A stretch of 64,000 bases of DNA, taken from the NCBI RefSeq assembly GCF_002222615.2, contig NZ_CP022412.2, positions 2,046,001 to 2,110,000 of the forward strand, read 5' to 3'. Of the stretch, positions 46,227 through 58,217 are shown one piece after another (within the stretch, counting starts at the first letter, position 1; the number at the start of each line of letters is the position of its first letter). This DNA is from Bacteroides caccae. Lineage in GTDB: Bacteria; Bacteroidota; Bacteroidia; Bacteroidales; Bacteroidaceae. The notes beneath the pieces were generated by a model. It did not search any database. It was not told the DNA's origin and saw only the letters and a list, made by a program, of their open reading frames with translations. The translations under genes and the position numbers were made by a program.

Positions 46227-46314
46227 ATCTATATGTCCAGCGTATTGGATCTATATGCCCAACGCGCTGGCTATATATGTCCAACACATTGGATCTATAT
46301 GTCCGATAAACTAG
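46227..46314. repeat. Four-copy 22-bp tandem array (ATCTATATGTCC type)
   Basis: Units begin at 46227, 46249, 46271 and 46293. The left half, ATCTATATGTCC, is nearly constant; the right half varies and ends in TTGG, CTGG, TTGG and CTAG. Across unit borders TGGA-nn-TATA-nn-TCCA forms an imperfect dyad. It lies 104 bp from the preceding array in the same convergent gap. Confidence 0.88.
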
Positions 46315-46399
46315 TAATATAGAAGTAATAAAAAGAGGAGCTGTCCGACAGATCAGCAGTATCTCCCCATAATACGGCTCTAAGCTGGAAAAGTCTGTT

Positions 46400-47455
46400 C
46401 TATTGGGGAGATATCCTGAAAGTGGCTATTACTCCTTTATGGTCAGAAGGCCATATGCCTTTGGGGGTGATGAAGTTGTCTTCTGTATTCTCTTCTATGC
46501 GCTGACTTTTGACAATGGAACGGGACGGACCGAGAATCATAGAGGATATCGGTGTAATGTCCTGATTAGGATAAAAGTAAATAAAATCAATCCGGTCTCT
46601 TTCGTCCGCATCGGGTGCCCAAGTTAATTTGCTGACAGGCATCTTGTCGTTGTCGGAAGGAAAAGTGAATCCCGGGTGAGTGACCGGGTTAGGATATAGA
46701 GTCCGATATATGTCCTTGAATCCTTCTTTGCAGAGTATACTTGAACAGTCCCAATTGATAACTACCCCATTATGGTCCCATAGGTCTTTTGTATCTTCTT
46801 GCCAGTCGAGGTGAGAAGGTTCGTTGAAATCTCCTCCTAATAGAACAATGGCTCCTTCGGCAATGTCTTGCCGTGCGTTTTCGATGAATACTTCAATGGC
46901 TTCTTCGCGAAAGGCGATCCGGTTGGCCGCTAAAATGGAATCCGCATTATGAACAGGTTGTGTCATTTTCTTCCAAGTACTTCCATTGTAACCACGAGGT
47001 AAGTAACAAGCATAATTCTTATAATCTAAGTGGGCGGAATAAACGGCAATAGTATGTCCGGCTATGCCGATAGTTGCTTTCAGGATAGAGCCGCAACCGC
47101 TGTCCTTTGGATAGATAATCTCCTGCTGACTTATATTGTATTTGGATAAAATGCCTACATCCAGAGGGTTATGTTCTCCATAGTAAGTTTTTCCACGTTT
47201 CTTAAGTGCCTCAATGATGCGGGATATAAAGCAGGTGCCATTGTAGTTGCGGACTTCACTGAAAAAAACGATATCGGCATCAACTTGTGCCACTTCATCG
47301 GCTATGGCTTCAAATCCTCCTTCTACGATGCTTCCTTCCTGCCAAATGTTGAGTTGCAGGACGGTGAGATGAGAGGTTGGGGTCGCATTGCGACCCCAAC
47401 TTGTTATTCCTATGCTGCTAAGGCATAAGAGTAGTATATAAAAATTTAGTTTCAT
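46400..47455 (-). CDS. Secreted endonuclease/exonuclease/phosphatase (EEP) family hydrolase
   Basis: This exported phosphodiesterase or phosphatase of about 351 residues has a signal peptide (KLNFYILLLCLSSIGITSWG) and the DNase-I-like fold. The EEP motifs are TVLQLNIWQEGS, DIVFFSEVRNYNG (metal-binding glutamate), YSAHLDYKNY, LLGGDFNEPSHLDW (catalytic DFN), and PSDHKGVIATF (final DH). All catalytic positions appear intact. Family members act on nucleic acids, phosphoinositides or sphingomyelin, so the substrate is open. The start at 47455 is preferred; the upstream extension to 47485 uses a GTG. It is transcribed towards the PUL and is separated from it by the repeat arrays. Confidence 0.88.
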   Translation of the reverse strand: MKLNFYILLLCLSSIGITSWGRNATPTSHLTVLQLNIWQEGSIVEGGFEAIADEVAQVDADIVFFSEVRNYNGTCFISRIIEALKKRGKTYYGEHNPLDVGILSKYNISQQEIIYPKDSGCGSILKATIGIAGHTIAVYSAHLDYKNYACYLPRGYNGSTWKKMTQPVHNADSILAANRIAFREEAIEVFIENARQDIAEGAIVLLGGDFNEPSHLDWQEDTKDLWDHNGVVINWDCSSILCKEGFKDIYRTLYPNPVTHPGFTFPSDNDKMPVSKLTWAPDADERDRIDFIYFYPNQDITPISSMILGPSRSIVKSQRIEENTEDNFITPKGIWPSDHKGVIATFRISPQ

Positions 47456-47591
47456 GCCGTTCTTTTTTATTCTTGTAGAATCCACATCAACTTGTTTACT
47501 TCGTCCGAACCGTTGAATTGCCTTTGTACAGCCGCTTCTACATTTGCCTTGTTATAATAACAGAATCTTTTTTATTGCCATATATTAGATT

Positions 47592-48038
47592 TTACTTTTC
47601 CAGCAACTCTTTCAGAAAATCATCCAACTCTTTATCCAATCCTTTCAGTAGCTCGTCATTCACCAGCATCGTATCGTCGTCTACCAACAATAGTTCAGTT
47701 ACCGTTTCTTTGTCCTCATCCACCAGTACAAACGAATAAGGTTTCAGGATAGTCACCTTGTCGAAGTCACCTGCATCTTTCATTCTGCAAAGGATACTAC
47801 GTAAGCCGGGCTCAATATTTTCGAGGAAATCATCGCCGTCGTATGTTGCCCATTCTTCCACCATGACGTTTGCTAGTTCTTCATCATCATCGTTGTAAAT
47901 ATTCAGTTGCCCTGACGTCTGGTCAGGTTGCAGATGAATATCGGTTACGACTGTCTGTTCACAATTGCATACATATTTGCCGACTGCCTTTTGGATAGCC
48001 GATTCGATGATAGATAATGATTGTTGGCTCAGTTTCAT
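47592..48038 (-). CDS. Small acidic protein of unknown function
   Basis: This 148-residue cytoplasmic protein has no signal peptide. It starts MKLSQQSLSIIESAIQKAVG, contains a CNCE pair (YVCNCEQTVVTD) and many aspartates (NDDDEELANVMVEEW), and ends in a charged amphipathic helix (LLKGLDKELDDFLKELLEK). I do not recognise a named family, though the composition and codon use are those of a real gene. It reads in the same direction as, and upstream of, the EEP gene, with a 136-nt gap. Confidence 0.75.
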   Translation of the reverse strand: MKLSQQSLSIIESAIQKAVGKYVCNCEQTVVTDIHLQPDQTSGQLNIYNDDDEELANVMVEEWATYDGDDFLENIEPGLRSILCRMKDAGDFDKVTILKPYSFVLVDEDKETVTELLLVDDDTMLVNDELLKGLDKELDDFLKELLEK

Positions 48039-48099
48039 AGGTTCCTTCTTTTTGTCAGTTCAAAGGTATAAAAAAAATAAGATTTGATACATGATTTCC

Positions 48100-49206
48100 T
48101 TAAAAATCATCATTAAATCGGCTCATTTGCATCTTTAATTTGGATATTTGAGCATTTCTCTCCTTCAATTCGGCCAAATAGAGGCTGGTGAGGTAATAAT
48201 TCGGCACATCGTCAATACTCGCTTTGACATTGTTGACAACATTCTTTTTCTCTATCTTCTTGGCTAGTTGCTGTGCCTTTTCCGCCCATTTCACAGCTTG
48301 AGATAGACTATCTTTCGTCTCATAATACACGGCAATATTGAAGGCGGCTCTCATCTGCTTCTTTGTGTTCTTGGTTCCTTCGAAAGCCTGATGCCAAAGT
48401 TCGAATGCATTATCCCATGAATTTTCGCGGACGTAGATAGCTGCATCGCGCATCTGAACCGAACCGCCGGTGTATAAATACCGTTTTCCCGTTTTCCATA
48501 TCGGAACCAGATGCTTTACCGGAACTGTTCCTGCAAATTCCGCAGCTTCTTTCAACATTTCCCTTTCGGGGATGATACGGGCAGCCGCTTCTGTGACCGA
48601 ACCTCCGAAATCTTCCCAAAAGATACTGTCATTAGGGTGAAGGGTGGTCATGGGCTTGCTTCGTCCCGGCACATAAACCCGTACTGTGGGATATACTTTT
48701 ACATCCATAGCTCCCTGATAACAATTGAAATCGGGTAGATAACGAATGGTCTTGGTTGCTTTGAATTGCAGATTCTCTAATGCAATAATAAAATCAACTC
48801 CTAAATCGGAAGCTAACTGGCTGACTTCCTCTTGACTTAGCATATTTTCACGCGCTAACTTGTCATTGGCACGTAAGGCGGAGTCACAAATGACAACTTC
48901 ATCAAAGTAATTCTGGTGGGCTATTTCTTCAGCCAATGATTCGGCAGCAATCTTGGGATCACCGTTGGCATAGGCTGTGGCGCGACTTACTTCCGGAACG
49001 TTTTCCTTCGTTTTCTGTACTTCTGTAATCAATTTGTTATCCGGTGCATCGCTGGTGTTATTCACAACAGCTACCTTGCGGAGCTGGGGTGGAAAACTCA
49101 AGTCGGCGGGTTGCAGATAATCAATGGAAATCTGTTCGATGCTCTGGCAACTGTTGAATAGCAACAGGAACAGAGAGATGAATGCCAGTGAATAAGATTT
49201 TGCCAT
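48100..49206 (-). CDS. DUF6340-like lipoprotein
   Basis: This roughly 368-residue lipoprotein (AFISLFLLLFNSC) starts at MAKSYSLAF; an ATG at 49218 is also in frame. The N-terminal part has QISIDYLQPADLSFPPQLRK and VAVVNNT, followed by a domain ending near QMRDAAIYVRENSW and a C-terminal helical region with TPR-like character (AFNIAVYYETKDSLSQAVKW, AEKAQQLAKK). It fits the Bacteroidetes DUF6340 family of unknown function. It is probably anchored in the inner leaflet of the outer membrane. Confidence 0.78.
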   Translation of the reverse strand: MAKSYSLAFISLFLLLFNSCQSIEQISIDYLQPADLSFPPQLRKVAVVNNTSDAPDNKLITEVQKTKENVPEVSRATAYANGDPKIAAESLAEEIAHQNYFDEVVICDSALRANDKLARENMLSQEEVSQLASDLGVDFIIALENLQFKATKTIRYLPDFNCYQGAMDVKVYPTVRVYVPGRSKPMTTLHPNDSIFWEDFGGSVTEAAARIIPEREMLKEAAEFAGTVPVKHLVPIWKTGKRYLYTGGSVQMRDAAIYVRENSWDNAFELWHQAFEGTKNTKKQMRAAFNIAVYYETKDSLSQAVKWAEKAQQLAKKIEKKNVVNNVKASIDDVPNYYLTSLYLAELKERNAQISKLKMQMSRFNDDF

Positions 49207-49263
49207 AGTTTGATTCATTTAGTAGTTTGAACAAAAGTACTATTTTACACGAATAAAAGAAAG

Positions 49264-49458
49264 AGGCCGCCTGACAAGTCGATAGTATCTAAAACTCTCC
49301 TCCTTCGGGAAGGAGGAGTCCCCGTAGGGGGAGGTGGTAGGTGAATATATAAGTCTATTATTATCAGCATTGTGTATCCACCTACCACCCCGGCTTTCAG
49401 CCACCCCTTCTTCCCGAAGAAGGGGAATTGCGGATACTACTGACTTGTCAGGCAGCCT
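49264..49458. mobile_element. MITE-like element with 26-bp terminal inverted repeats
   Basis: The left end (49264-49289) starts AGGCCGCCTGACAAGTC and the right end (49433-49458), read on the other strand, starts AGGCTGCCTGACAAGTC; 23 of 26 positions match. Inside, GGTGGTAGGTG pairs with CACCTACCACC, and two sub-hairpins (TCCTTC/GAAGGA-type and CTTCTTC/GAAGAAG) branch off, so the whole can fold as one long branched palindrome. There is no coding capacity. A related 60-bp segment lies at 41221-41280. Confidence 0.7.
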
Positions 49459-49510
49459 TTATTATTTAGTAAAGTAGTTAGGACTAATTAACTACTTGAA
49501 CTCTTCTTTA

Positions 49511-52828
<3,318 letters not shown>

Positions 52829-52872
52829 TTGTATAAGTATGTTTATTATTTATCGAATTAAAATAGTTTGCG

Positions 52873-52880
52873 CAAAGTTA
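52873..52880 (-). promoter_or_regulatory. secA -7 element (TAACTTTG)
   Basis: The minus strand reads TAACTTTGCGC 44 nt before the secA ATG, matching TAnnTTTG. A -33 box is not obvious. Confidence 0.6.
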
Positions 52881-52933
52881 CATTAAAATGCTGATTTATT
52901 TATGTTTTGCGCCCTGTTTTTGTGAGGTTTCTT

Positions 52934-54508
52934 TTACCGCAGGCCGGTAATAGGAGCAGATGTGCAGGCGTTGGGAGCTCGGATGCGCATAAAATGTGCC
53001 AGTGTAGGCGCGATATGGTCTATTGTTACAGGTGTCTGGATAACGGCCGGTTTCACGGAATGTCCCATGAAAATCAATGGCGAAGGAATATAAGAATGGC
53101 GTACCACTTTGTTTTCGCCGCCATTCTCGTTGACGATTGTCCACCCGGGGAGGACGTCGATTACGAGGTCTCCCGAACGTTTGCGGTGGTAACCGTTGCG
53201 TATTTTATAGATCTCCGGAGTCCATGAACCCAGTAGAAGCCGGTTGGCGGAATATGCCTCGTTCACTCCGCTGAACTGCATCAGGAATTCGGCGGACTTC
53301 TGCTGTATTTCCGTCAAGTTCAGTTCTTTCTTTTCCAGTAATTTATGGTTCAGATAGATTTGCTGGTTGTGGTGGGTTTCAACGTACTTTCCCTCACCGT
53401 ATGTAGCCATGAGGTACATATTCAGCAAGGCGGCGCAGCGGTTGAGATAAAACTCTCCGCCGGGGATTTTGTATAATCCCGAATCGGGCGATTCGCTGTC
53501 CGTATAGCCGGTCGAGGTGACGAAAAGAAGCACGTTTTGTAGTCCTACCTTCTTGTCGAGCACGTCGAGCAGGTTGGCGATACTGCGGTCGAGACGTACG
53601 TATGTATCTTGTATTTCCATAGCACATTCCTGTACGGATTTATGTGCGTAGTTGCCTGCATAATAAGTCAGTGCCAATAAGTCAGTAATATCGTCCATAC
53701 CGATAGAACTTTTGTTGAGCGCTTCTTCGGCGAGTGCATTGACTTCATCGTTCACAAAGGGACTGGCGATGAACCGTCGGAACTTGTTGTTGCGGTCGTC
53801 GTCAAATTTATATTTGAAAAGCATATCCCGCCAATCTGGCAGGAAAGTGTACATCCCCCGCGGGAAAACCGGTTCCCATGTCATGCCGGCGATACGGAAA
53901 TCGACAGCCTGGCGGTCGTTGTATTGACTTGCCCACCAGGGAAATTCTCCGTAGTAGGTTGTCCCGCTCCATTTTCCGGTATTGGGATTGAGCCAGAAAG
54001 CACCGTTTCCGGCATGTCCGGCGGCAAAAATGGCGGCGTCGCAGTTGGGGGCAATGGCGTATACAAGTCCCTTACCTTGTGTAGCTATTTTAAGCTCGTC
54101 GGCAATGGTGGAAGTCAGCAATTTGGTGGGGGCGACCGTCTGATCGGTGTAATATCCCATAAATGCCGTGTCGTCCGTGCTGTTGACGGGGCGGAGGGTG
54201 GCGGCGTCCATCCAGCGTTTGGAGATAATTCCGTTCATGGAGGGCGTCGTACCGCTATAAATGGCAGCTATGGCGGAAGCGCGGTCTACACCGCTGAAAG
54301 TATATTCGGCGTTATGGAACACTCTTCCCTCTTTCCAAAGACGTTTAAAGCCCTTCTCGCCGTAAAGTGACGAAAATGCTTCCAGATAGTCCGTACGTAA
54401 TTGGTCGATCGTCAGTCCCACCACTAATTTAGGGGCGGCAGGTAGCGACTGGGCTTGCAGCCCGGTGAAGGTCAGTACGGTGATAAGGGAAGTTAGTAGT
54501 CCTTTCAT
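52934..54508 (-). CDS. Alkaline-phosphatase-superfamily protein with degenerate active site
   Basis: This exported 524-residue protein (signal LLTSLITVLTFTGLQAQ) clearly resembles PafA-type phosphatases: KLVVGLTIDQLRTDYLEAFS, FKRLWKEGRVFHNAEY, AIYSGTTPSMNGIISKRW and IDHIAPTLAHFMRIRAPNA. The early metal aspartate (TIDQ) is present. The nucleophile segment reads GVDRASAIAAIYSG where active homologues have a threonine in a TAAGHT-like motif. The metal-binding D-x-x-x-H is replaced around AGNYAHKS, and the ADHG block by VTSTGYTD. It is therefore probably not a phosphatase. Its ATG overlaps the stop of the DUF4105 gene (TAATG), implying translational coupling. Confidence 0.82.
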   Translation of the reverse strand: MKGLLTSLITVLTFTGLQAQSLPAAPKLVVGLTIDQLRTDYLEAFSSLYGEKGFKRLWKEGRVFHNAEYTFSGVDRASAIAAIYSGTTPSMNGIISKRWMDAATLRPVNSTDDTAFMGYYTDQTVAPTKLLTSTIADELKIATQGKGLVYAIAPNCDAAIFAAGHAGNGAFWLNPNTGKWSGTTYYGEFPWWASQYNDRQAVDFRIAGMTWEPVFPRGMYTFLPDWRDMLFKYKFDDDRNNKFRRFIASPFVNDEVNALAEEALNKSSIGMDDITDLLALTYYAGNYAHKSVQECAMEIQDTYVRLDRSIANLLDVLDKKVGLQNVLLFVTSTGYTDSESPDSGLYKIPGGEFYLNRCAALLNMYLMATYGEGKYVETHHNQQIYLNHKLLEKKELNLTEIQQKSAEFLMQFSGVNEAYSANRLLLGSWTPEIYKIRNGYHRKRSGDLVIDVLPGWTIVNENGGENKVVRHSYIPSPLIFMGHSVKPAVIQTPVTIDHIAPTLAHFMRIRAPNACTSAPITGLR

Positions 54509-55695
54509 TATTTCTTTTTAGATGTCACAATTAGATTGCTCACTGAACGTATCAGCAAACAGAGTGCCAAAGGTACAACAGCAAAGTCAAATCTTTGCGG
54601 AATTACCGGAAAAAGCACTATAAAAAGTGTTAAAATAATAAGATTTAAGGTCAAATACCAACATTTCTTCCCTTTTCGGACACAATATATGATGTAAGGA
54701 AGGAAAAGAAGCTGGCCCGGATGAAAGACAAATAACAGGAAATTGGAGCTGACAGCCGGGTGTTCGGAGAAGAGGGCCAGGAACGCAAGGATACATCCTG
54801 CGATACCTGCCGTACCGAACAATATGAGGTCGACTCCCCAGAGTCCTGTCCGTCGGCGGATGCCGTAAATGGTAGCGGCGGCGGTAAGTATAAAGAGGAG
54901 AAGAGCGGATTGCAGCGGAGTGGGTATCCAAAAGCTTTCATCTTCTTCGGGAGTGGCATCCACAATCAGTTCGCTGTCCGTTACAAGCGGGCGTTGAATG
55001 GAATCACCGGTAATTTGTGCGCCGGCAAATGCATCCATTAGATAGAACGGGGCAAACATCATCTGTCGCTGCGTGATAGGCCGATCGGCTTCGCCTCCGA
55101 TGCATAGATCAATGCCAAAACGTGCCCACGGATGTCCTTTGCAATATTGGTGGACGATCTCGCGGAAGGTACGTGAACCGTCTTGCGGTTCTACGGGATA
55201 AATCACTTTGCCTGCAATACTTTCTTCTATCTTGTCGCGGGGACGGGTGGCACAATTATCGTAAAAGAAATTATAACGGTACACCCGGTTTTCGGGGCGG
55301 TAATTTTCTTGTAACAAGCGGATTAGTTCGGCCTTTTCTTCGTTGTTCAGGTTAAGTGTTTGTTGCCATACGCTGCGTCCGAAATAGGCATATTCTCCTG
55401 CAAAATGAGGGTAGTCGATCACTCCCAGTCGGTAGTCCGTTTCTCCGAGTGAGAAGCGGAGAGCGAAGTTAGGGATGTCAAAGCTGAATAAGCCGTAATT
55501 GAATACGACGTCAATCCCTTGTGAGGGATTTTCGTAACGAATGGCAGTGTGTCCGAACAGGGTGTATATCACTTCTCCGGGAGCACAAGTCAGCAGGCTA
55601 AGACGGATAGAGTCATTGCTGTTGGCAGTTGTTTGTCCAATGGGCAGGAGCAACAGGAAAAGAGAGAAGATTACATATAAAAAAGACCGTTTCAT
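54508..55695 (-). CDS. DUF4105 membrane protein
   Basis: This roughly 395-residue envelope protein has a signal peptide (FLYVIFSLFLLLLPIGQTTA), a periplasmic DUF4105 domain (LLTCAPGEVIYTLFGHTAIR, FNYGLFSFDIPNFALRF, YNFFYDNCATRPRDKIEES) with conserved His and Cys residues suggestive of a papain-like or NlpC-like fold, and four C-terminal membrane helices starting near LQSALLLFILTAAATIY. DUF4105 has no settled function; a cysteine-hydrolase role is only a guess. The open frame extends to 55863 through the repeat array upstream, so MKRSFLYVIF at 55695 is chosen. It is coupled to the following phosphatase-like gene. Confidence 0.85.
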   Translation of the reverse strand: MKRSFLYVIFSLFLLLLPIGQTTANSNDSIRLSLLTCAPGEVIYTLFGHTAIRYENPSQGIDVVFNYGLFSFDIPNFALRFSLGETDYRLGVIDYPHFAGEYAYFGRSVWQQTLNLNNEEKAELIRLLQENYRPENRVYRYNFFYDNCATRPRDKIEESIAGKVIYPVEPQDGSRTFREIVHQYCKGHPWARFGIDLCIGGEADRPITQRQMMFAPFYLMDAFAGAQITGDSIQRPLVTDSELIVDATPEEDESFWIPTPLQSALLLFILTAAATIYGIRRRTGLWGVDLILFGTAGIAGCILAFLALFSEHPAVSSNFLLFVFHPGQLLFLPYIIYCVRKGKKCWYLTLNLIILTLFIVLFPVIPQRFDFAVVPLALCLLIRSVSNLIVTSKKK

Positions 55696-55749
55696 CAGTA
55701 GGTTCGTTTTATTTTGGCAGCGAATATACAAAGAATTGTTGGATTCGTG

Positions 55750-55837
55750 AAACAGAGGCTCTGTTTTATCAAAATAGAGCCTCTGTTTGGGGTAAATAGA
55801 GCCTTCATTTGGGTGAAATAGAGCCTCTGTTTTACCG
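55750..55837. repeat. Four-copy 22-bp palindromic tandem array (second locus)
   Basis: Units begin at 55750, 55772, 55794 and 55816, again exactly 22 bp apart. They carry the same 17-bp palindrome as the array at 23850 (AAACAGAGGCTCTGTTT; AAATAGAGCC variants), with five variable bases between. Here the setting is the divergent gap between the DUF4105 gene and coaX. Confidence 0.9.
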
Positions 55838-56085
55838 GAATTATACACGTAAAAGCGTGCCACTAACCGTGCTACCCCTTTTGCATGTATAATTGATTGT
55901 GAATTAGTGATTTATCTTCTGCTGAAAAATGGAGGCGTGCCACTAACCGTGCATATATAAATAAAAATATATATTATTCTATATTATATAGTTCGCCCGA
56001 CACACTTTTTTGAGAGAGAGAACAGAAGAAGAACCAAAAAAGAAGATAATTTCTCTCAGATGTTTCGATTTCTCTTTTTTTACTT
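55838..56085. repeat. coaX upstream region with an exact 18-bp direct repeat
   Basis: GCGTGCCACTAACCGTGC occurs at 55855-55872 and again, unchanged, at 55935-55952, 80 bp apart. The rest is AT-rich with a TATATA-type run (55953-55990) and no gene. Such perfectly kept copies in otherwise drifting sequence suggest either protein-binding sites or a dispersed repeat. Confidence 0.75.
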
Positions 56086-56093
56086 TACCTTTG
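56063..56093 (+). promoter_or_regulatory. coaX promoter (TTTC ... TACCTTTG)
   Basis: TACCTTTG at 56086-56093 is a consensus -7 box with a near-match TTTC -33 element 19 bases upstream at 56063-56066. The leader to the coaX TTG start is about 20 nt. Confidence 0.65.
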
Positions 56094-56117
56094 CGCCCGC
56101 TAAAAGATAAGAATGCA

Positions 56118-56849
56118 TTGAATTTAATTATCGACATAGGAAATACCGCTGCGAAGGTTGCCCTCTTTGACGGTGGGGAAATGGTGGAAGTGCTGACCGA
56201 GTCCAATCAGTCATTGGATTGCCTGGAAGCTCTTTGTGTCAAATACCCGGTTGAGCAGGGAATTGTAGCTACCGTGATTGATTTAAGCGAACGGGTGCTT
56301 GCGGCTTTGGTCGCCTTGCCTTTCCCTTTGCTGTGGCTCGATTCGAAGACTCCGCTTCCGGTCACCAACCTGTACGAAACTCCCGAAACGCTGGGATACG
56401 ACCGAATGGCTGCTGTGGTGGGAGCGAATGAGCAATATCCTCGTAGAGATATATTGGTGATTGATGCGGGAACTTGCATTACTTACGAGTTTATAGACTC
56501 GAAAGGACAGTATCATGGTGGTAATATTTCTCCCGGTATGCAGATGCGTTTCAAGGCACTCAACCAGTTTACCGGACGCTTGCCTCTTATTGACTCCAAC
56601 GGGCGCAAACTCCCCATGGGGCGGGATACCGAAACGGCTATACGCGCCGGGGTGTTGAAAGGTATGGAATACGAAATTTCAGGTTATATTGAGTCTATGA
56701 AGCATAAATATCCTGAACTTTTGGTTTTTTTAACGGGCGGAGATGATTTTTCTTTTGATAGCAGCGTAAAAAGTATCATCTTTGCAGATAGATTTTTAGT
56801 GTTGAAAGGATTAAATAGAATTTTAAACTATAATAATGGTAGGATTTAA
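56118..56849 (+). CDS. coaX: Type III pantothenate kinase
   Basis: CoaX phosphorylates pantothenate, the first step of coenzyme A synthesis, in the cytoplasm. The 243-residue protein has the ASKHA-fold nucleotide motif [19 protein letters not shown] at its N-terminus, a pantothenate-side motif [12 protein letters not shown], the catalytic-region [12 protein letters not shown], and [16 protein letters not shown]. The open frame begins at 56010, but that part covers the promoter; the family start MNLIIDIG requires the TTG at 56118 as initiation codon. Its 3' end overlaps the next gene by 14 nt, so an operon continues. Confidence 0.93.
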   Translation: MNLIIDIGNTAAKVALFDGGEMVEVLTESNQSLDCLEALCVKYPVEQGIVATVIDLSERVLAALVALPFPLLWLDSKTPLPVTNLYETPETLGYDRMAAVVGANEQYPRRDILVIDAGTCITYEFIDSKGQYHGGNISPGMQMRFKALNQFTGRLPLIDSNGRKLPMGRDTETAIRAGVLKGMEYEISGYIESMKHKYPELLVFLTGGDDFSFDSSVKSIIFADRFLVLKGLNRILNYNNGRI

Positions 56850-58149
56850 ACACACGCTTTGGGCGCTATTGCTCACAATGGTTACCGGAATGGCAATCGC
56901 TCAAAATAATACAAACTCTCCTTATACACGATATGGCTATGGCGACTTGTCTGACCAGAACTTCGGAAACAGTAAGGCAATGGGAGGAATTGCTTTCGGA
57001 CTCCGGGACGGAGCGCAGATCAATCCGTTGAATCCTGCTTCGTATACAGCCATTGACTCGTTGACTTTCCTCTTTGAAGGGGGCGTCAGTCTTCAAAATA
57101 TGAATATTAGTGGCGGTGGCGTGAAGCTGAACGCCAAAAACTCTAGTTTCGACTATCTGGCAATGCAATTCCGGTTACATAGGAGACTAGCAATGAGTAT
57201 CGGTTTGCTGCCGTTCTCCAATGTGGGATATACGGTATCGGATACTCAGAATGCGACAGATCCCGCAACTGGTAATACGACAGCTTATGCCAGAAATTAT
57301 ACAGGCGACGGAGGTTTACACCAACTATATGTCGGATTGGGTGTGAAGGTATTCAAAGATCTTTCAGTGGGTGTAAATGCTTCTTATTTTTGGGGGGATA
57401 TAACCCGTTCGCGGACTATTTATTATCCGAATGTGTCGGGGGCTTATAATTTTGTGCAACAGGCGACTGCATCTGTATCATCTTATAAGCTGGACTTTGG
57501 AGCACAGTATACAAAGGATATAGATAAGAAACATTCAGTGACGCTTGGTGTTGTATATTCTCCAAAAATAAAACTGGGGAATGATTATGATGTGACCACA
57601 CAGTTGGTCTCTAATAGTACAGGTACGGTTGAAACTTCAACTAGCGTGGCGCCGGATGCTACATTGGCACTCCCTAATACGTATGGTGTCGGATTTACCT
57701 ATAACTATGACAAACGACTGACAATCGGAGTGGATTACAGTTTGCAACAATGGTCGAAAGCAGACTTTGGTGTAAGGACAACAGATGAATCCATACGTGG
57801 TGATTTTGATGAAACTTATGCTTATTGCGACCGTTCTAAAATATCTGTGGGTGCGGAATATATCCCTAACTTGCTGGGACGTTCTTATCTTGCTCACATA
57901 AAATATCGTTTGGGAGCTTATTATACGACCCCGTATTATAAGATCAACGGCAAGAAGGCTACCCGCGAATATGGTGTAACAGCCGGTTTCGGTCTGCCTG
58001 TTCCCCGTTCACGCTCTATCCTCAGTATCAGTGGACAGTTTGTTCGTATCAGTGGACAAGAAGCGACTTTTGTGAACGAAAATATCTTCCGCGTAAGTAT
58101 CGGATTGACGTTCAACGAACGTTGGTTCTTCAAGCGTAGAGTAGAGTAA
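56836..58149 (+). CDS. Outer-membrane beta-barrel protein
   Basis: This 437-residue exported protein ([18 protein letters not shown]) is predicted to be a beta-barrel. It has strongly alternating strands and many aromatic residues ([40 protein letters not shown]) and ends in a typical outer-membrane insertion signal ([18 protein letters not shown]). It resembles FadL-like or Bacteroidetes-specific barrels often found after coaX; the cargo is unknown. It overlaps coaX and is followed 68 nt later by a TPR gene. Confidence 0.82.
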   Translation: MVGFKHTLWALLLTMVTGMAIAQNNTNSPYTRYGYGDLSDQNFGNSKAMGGIAFGLRDGAQINPLNPASYTAIDSLTFLFEGGVSLQNMNISGGGVKLNAKNSSFDYLAMQFRLHRRLAMSIGLLPFSNVGYTVSDTQNATDPATGNTTAYARNYTGDGGLHQLYVGLGVKVFKDLSVGVNASYFWGDITRSRTIYYPNVSGAYNFVQQATASVSSYKLDFGAQYTKDIDKKHSVTLGVVYSPKIKLGNDYDVTTQLVSNSTGTVETSTSVAPDATLALPNTYGVGFTYNYDKRLTIGVDYSLQQWSKADFGVRTTDESIRGDFDETYAYCDRSKISVGAEYIPNLLGRSYLAHIKYRLGAYYTTPYYKINGKKATREYGVTAGFGLPVPRSRSILSISGQFVRISGQEATFVNENIFRVSIGLTFNERWFFKRRVE

Positions 58150-58217
58150 TGCAAGAATTAAAAAGAGAAGAGAATAGACGACTATAATATTATACTAACA
58201 ACTAAAATTTAGATACA

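Noticed and set aside
55696..55863. N-terminal extension of the DUF4105 protein
   Set aside because: The added codons run through the 22-bp repeat array and precede a clear signal peptide starting at 55695.
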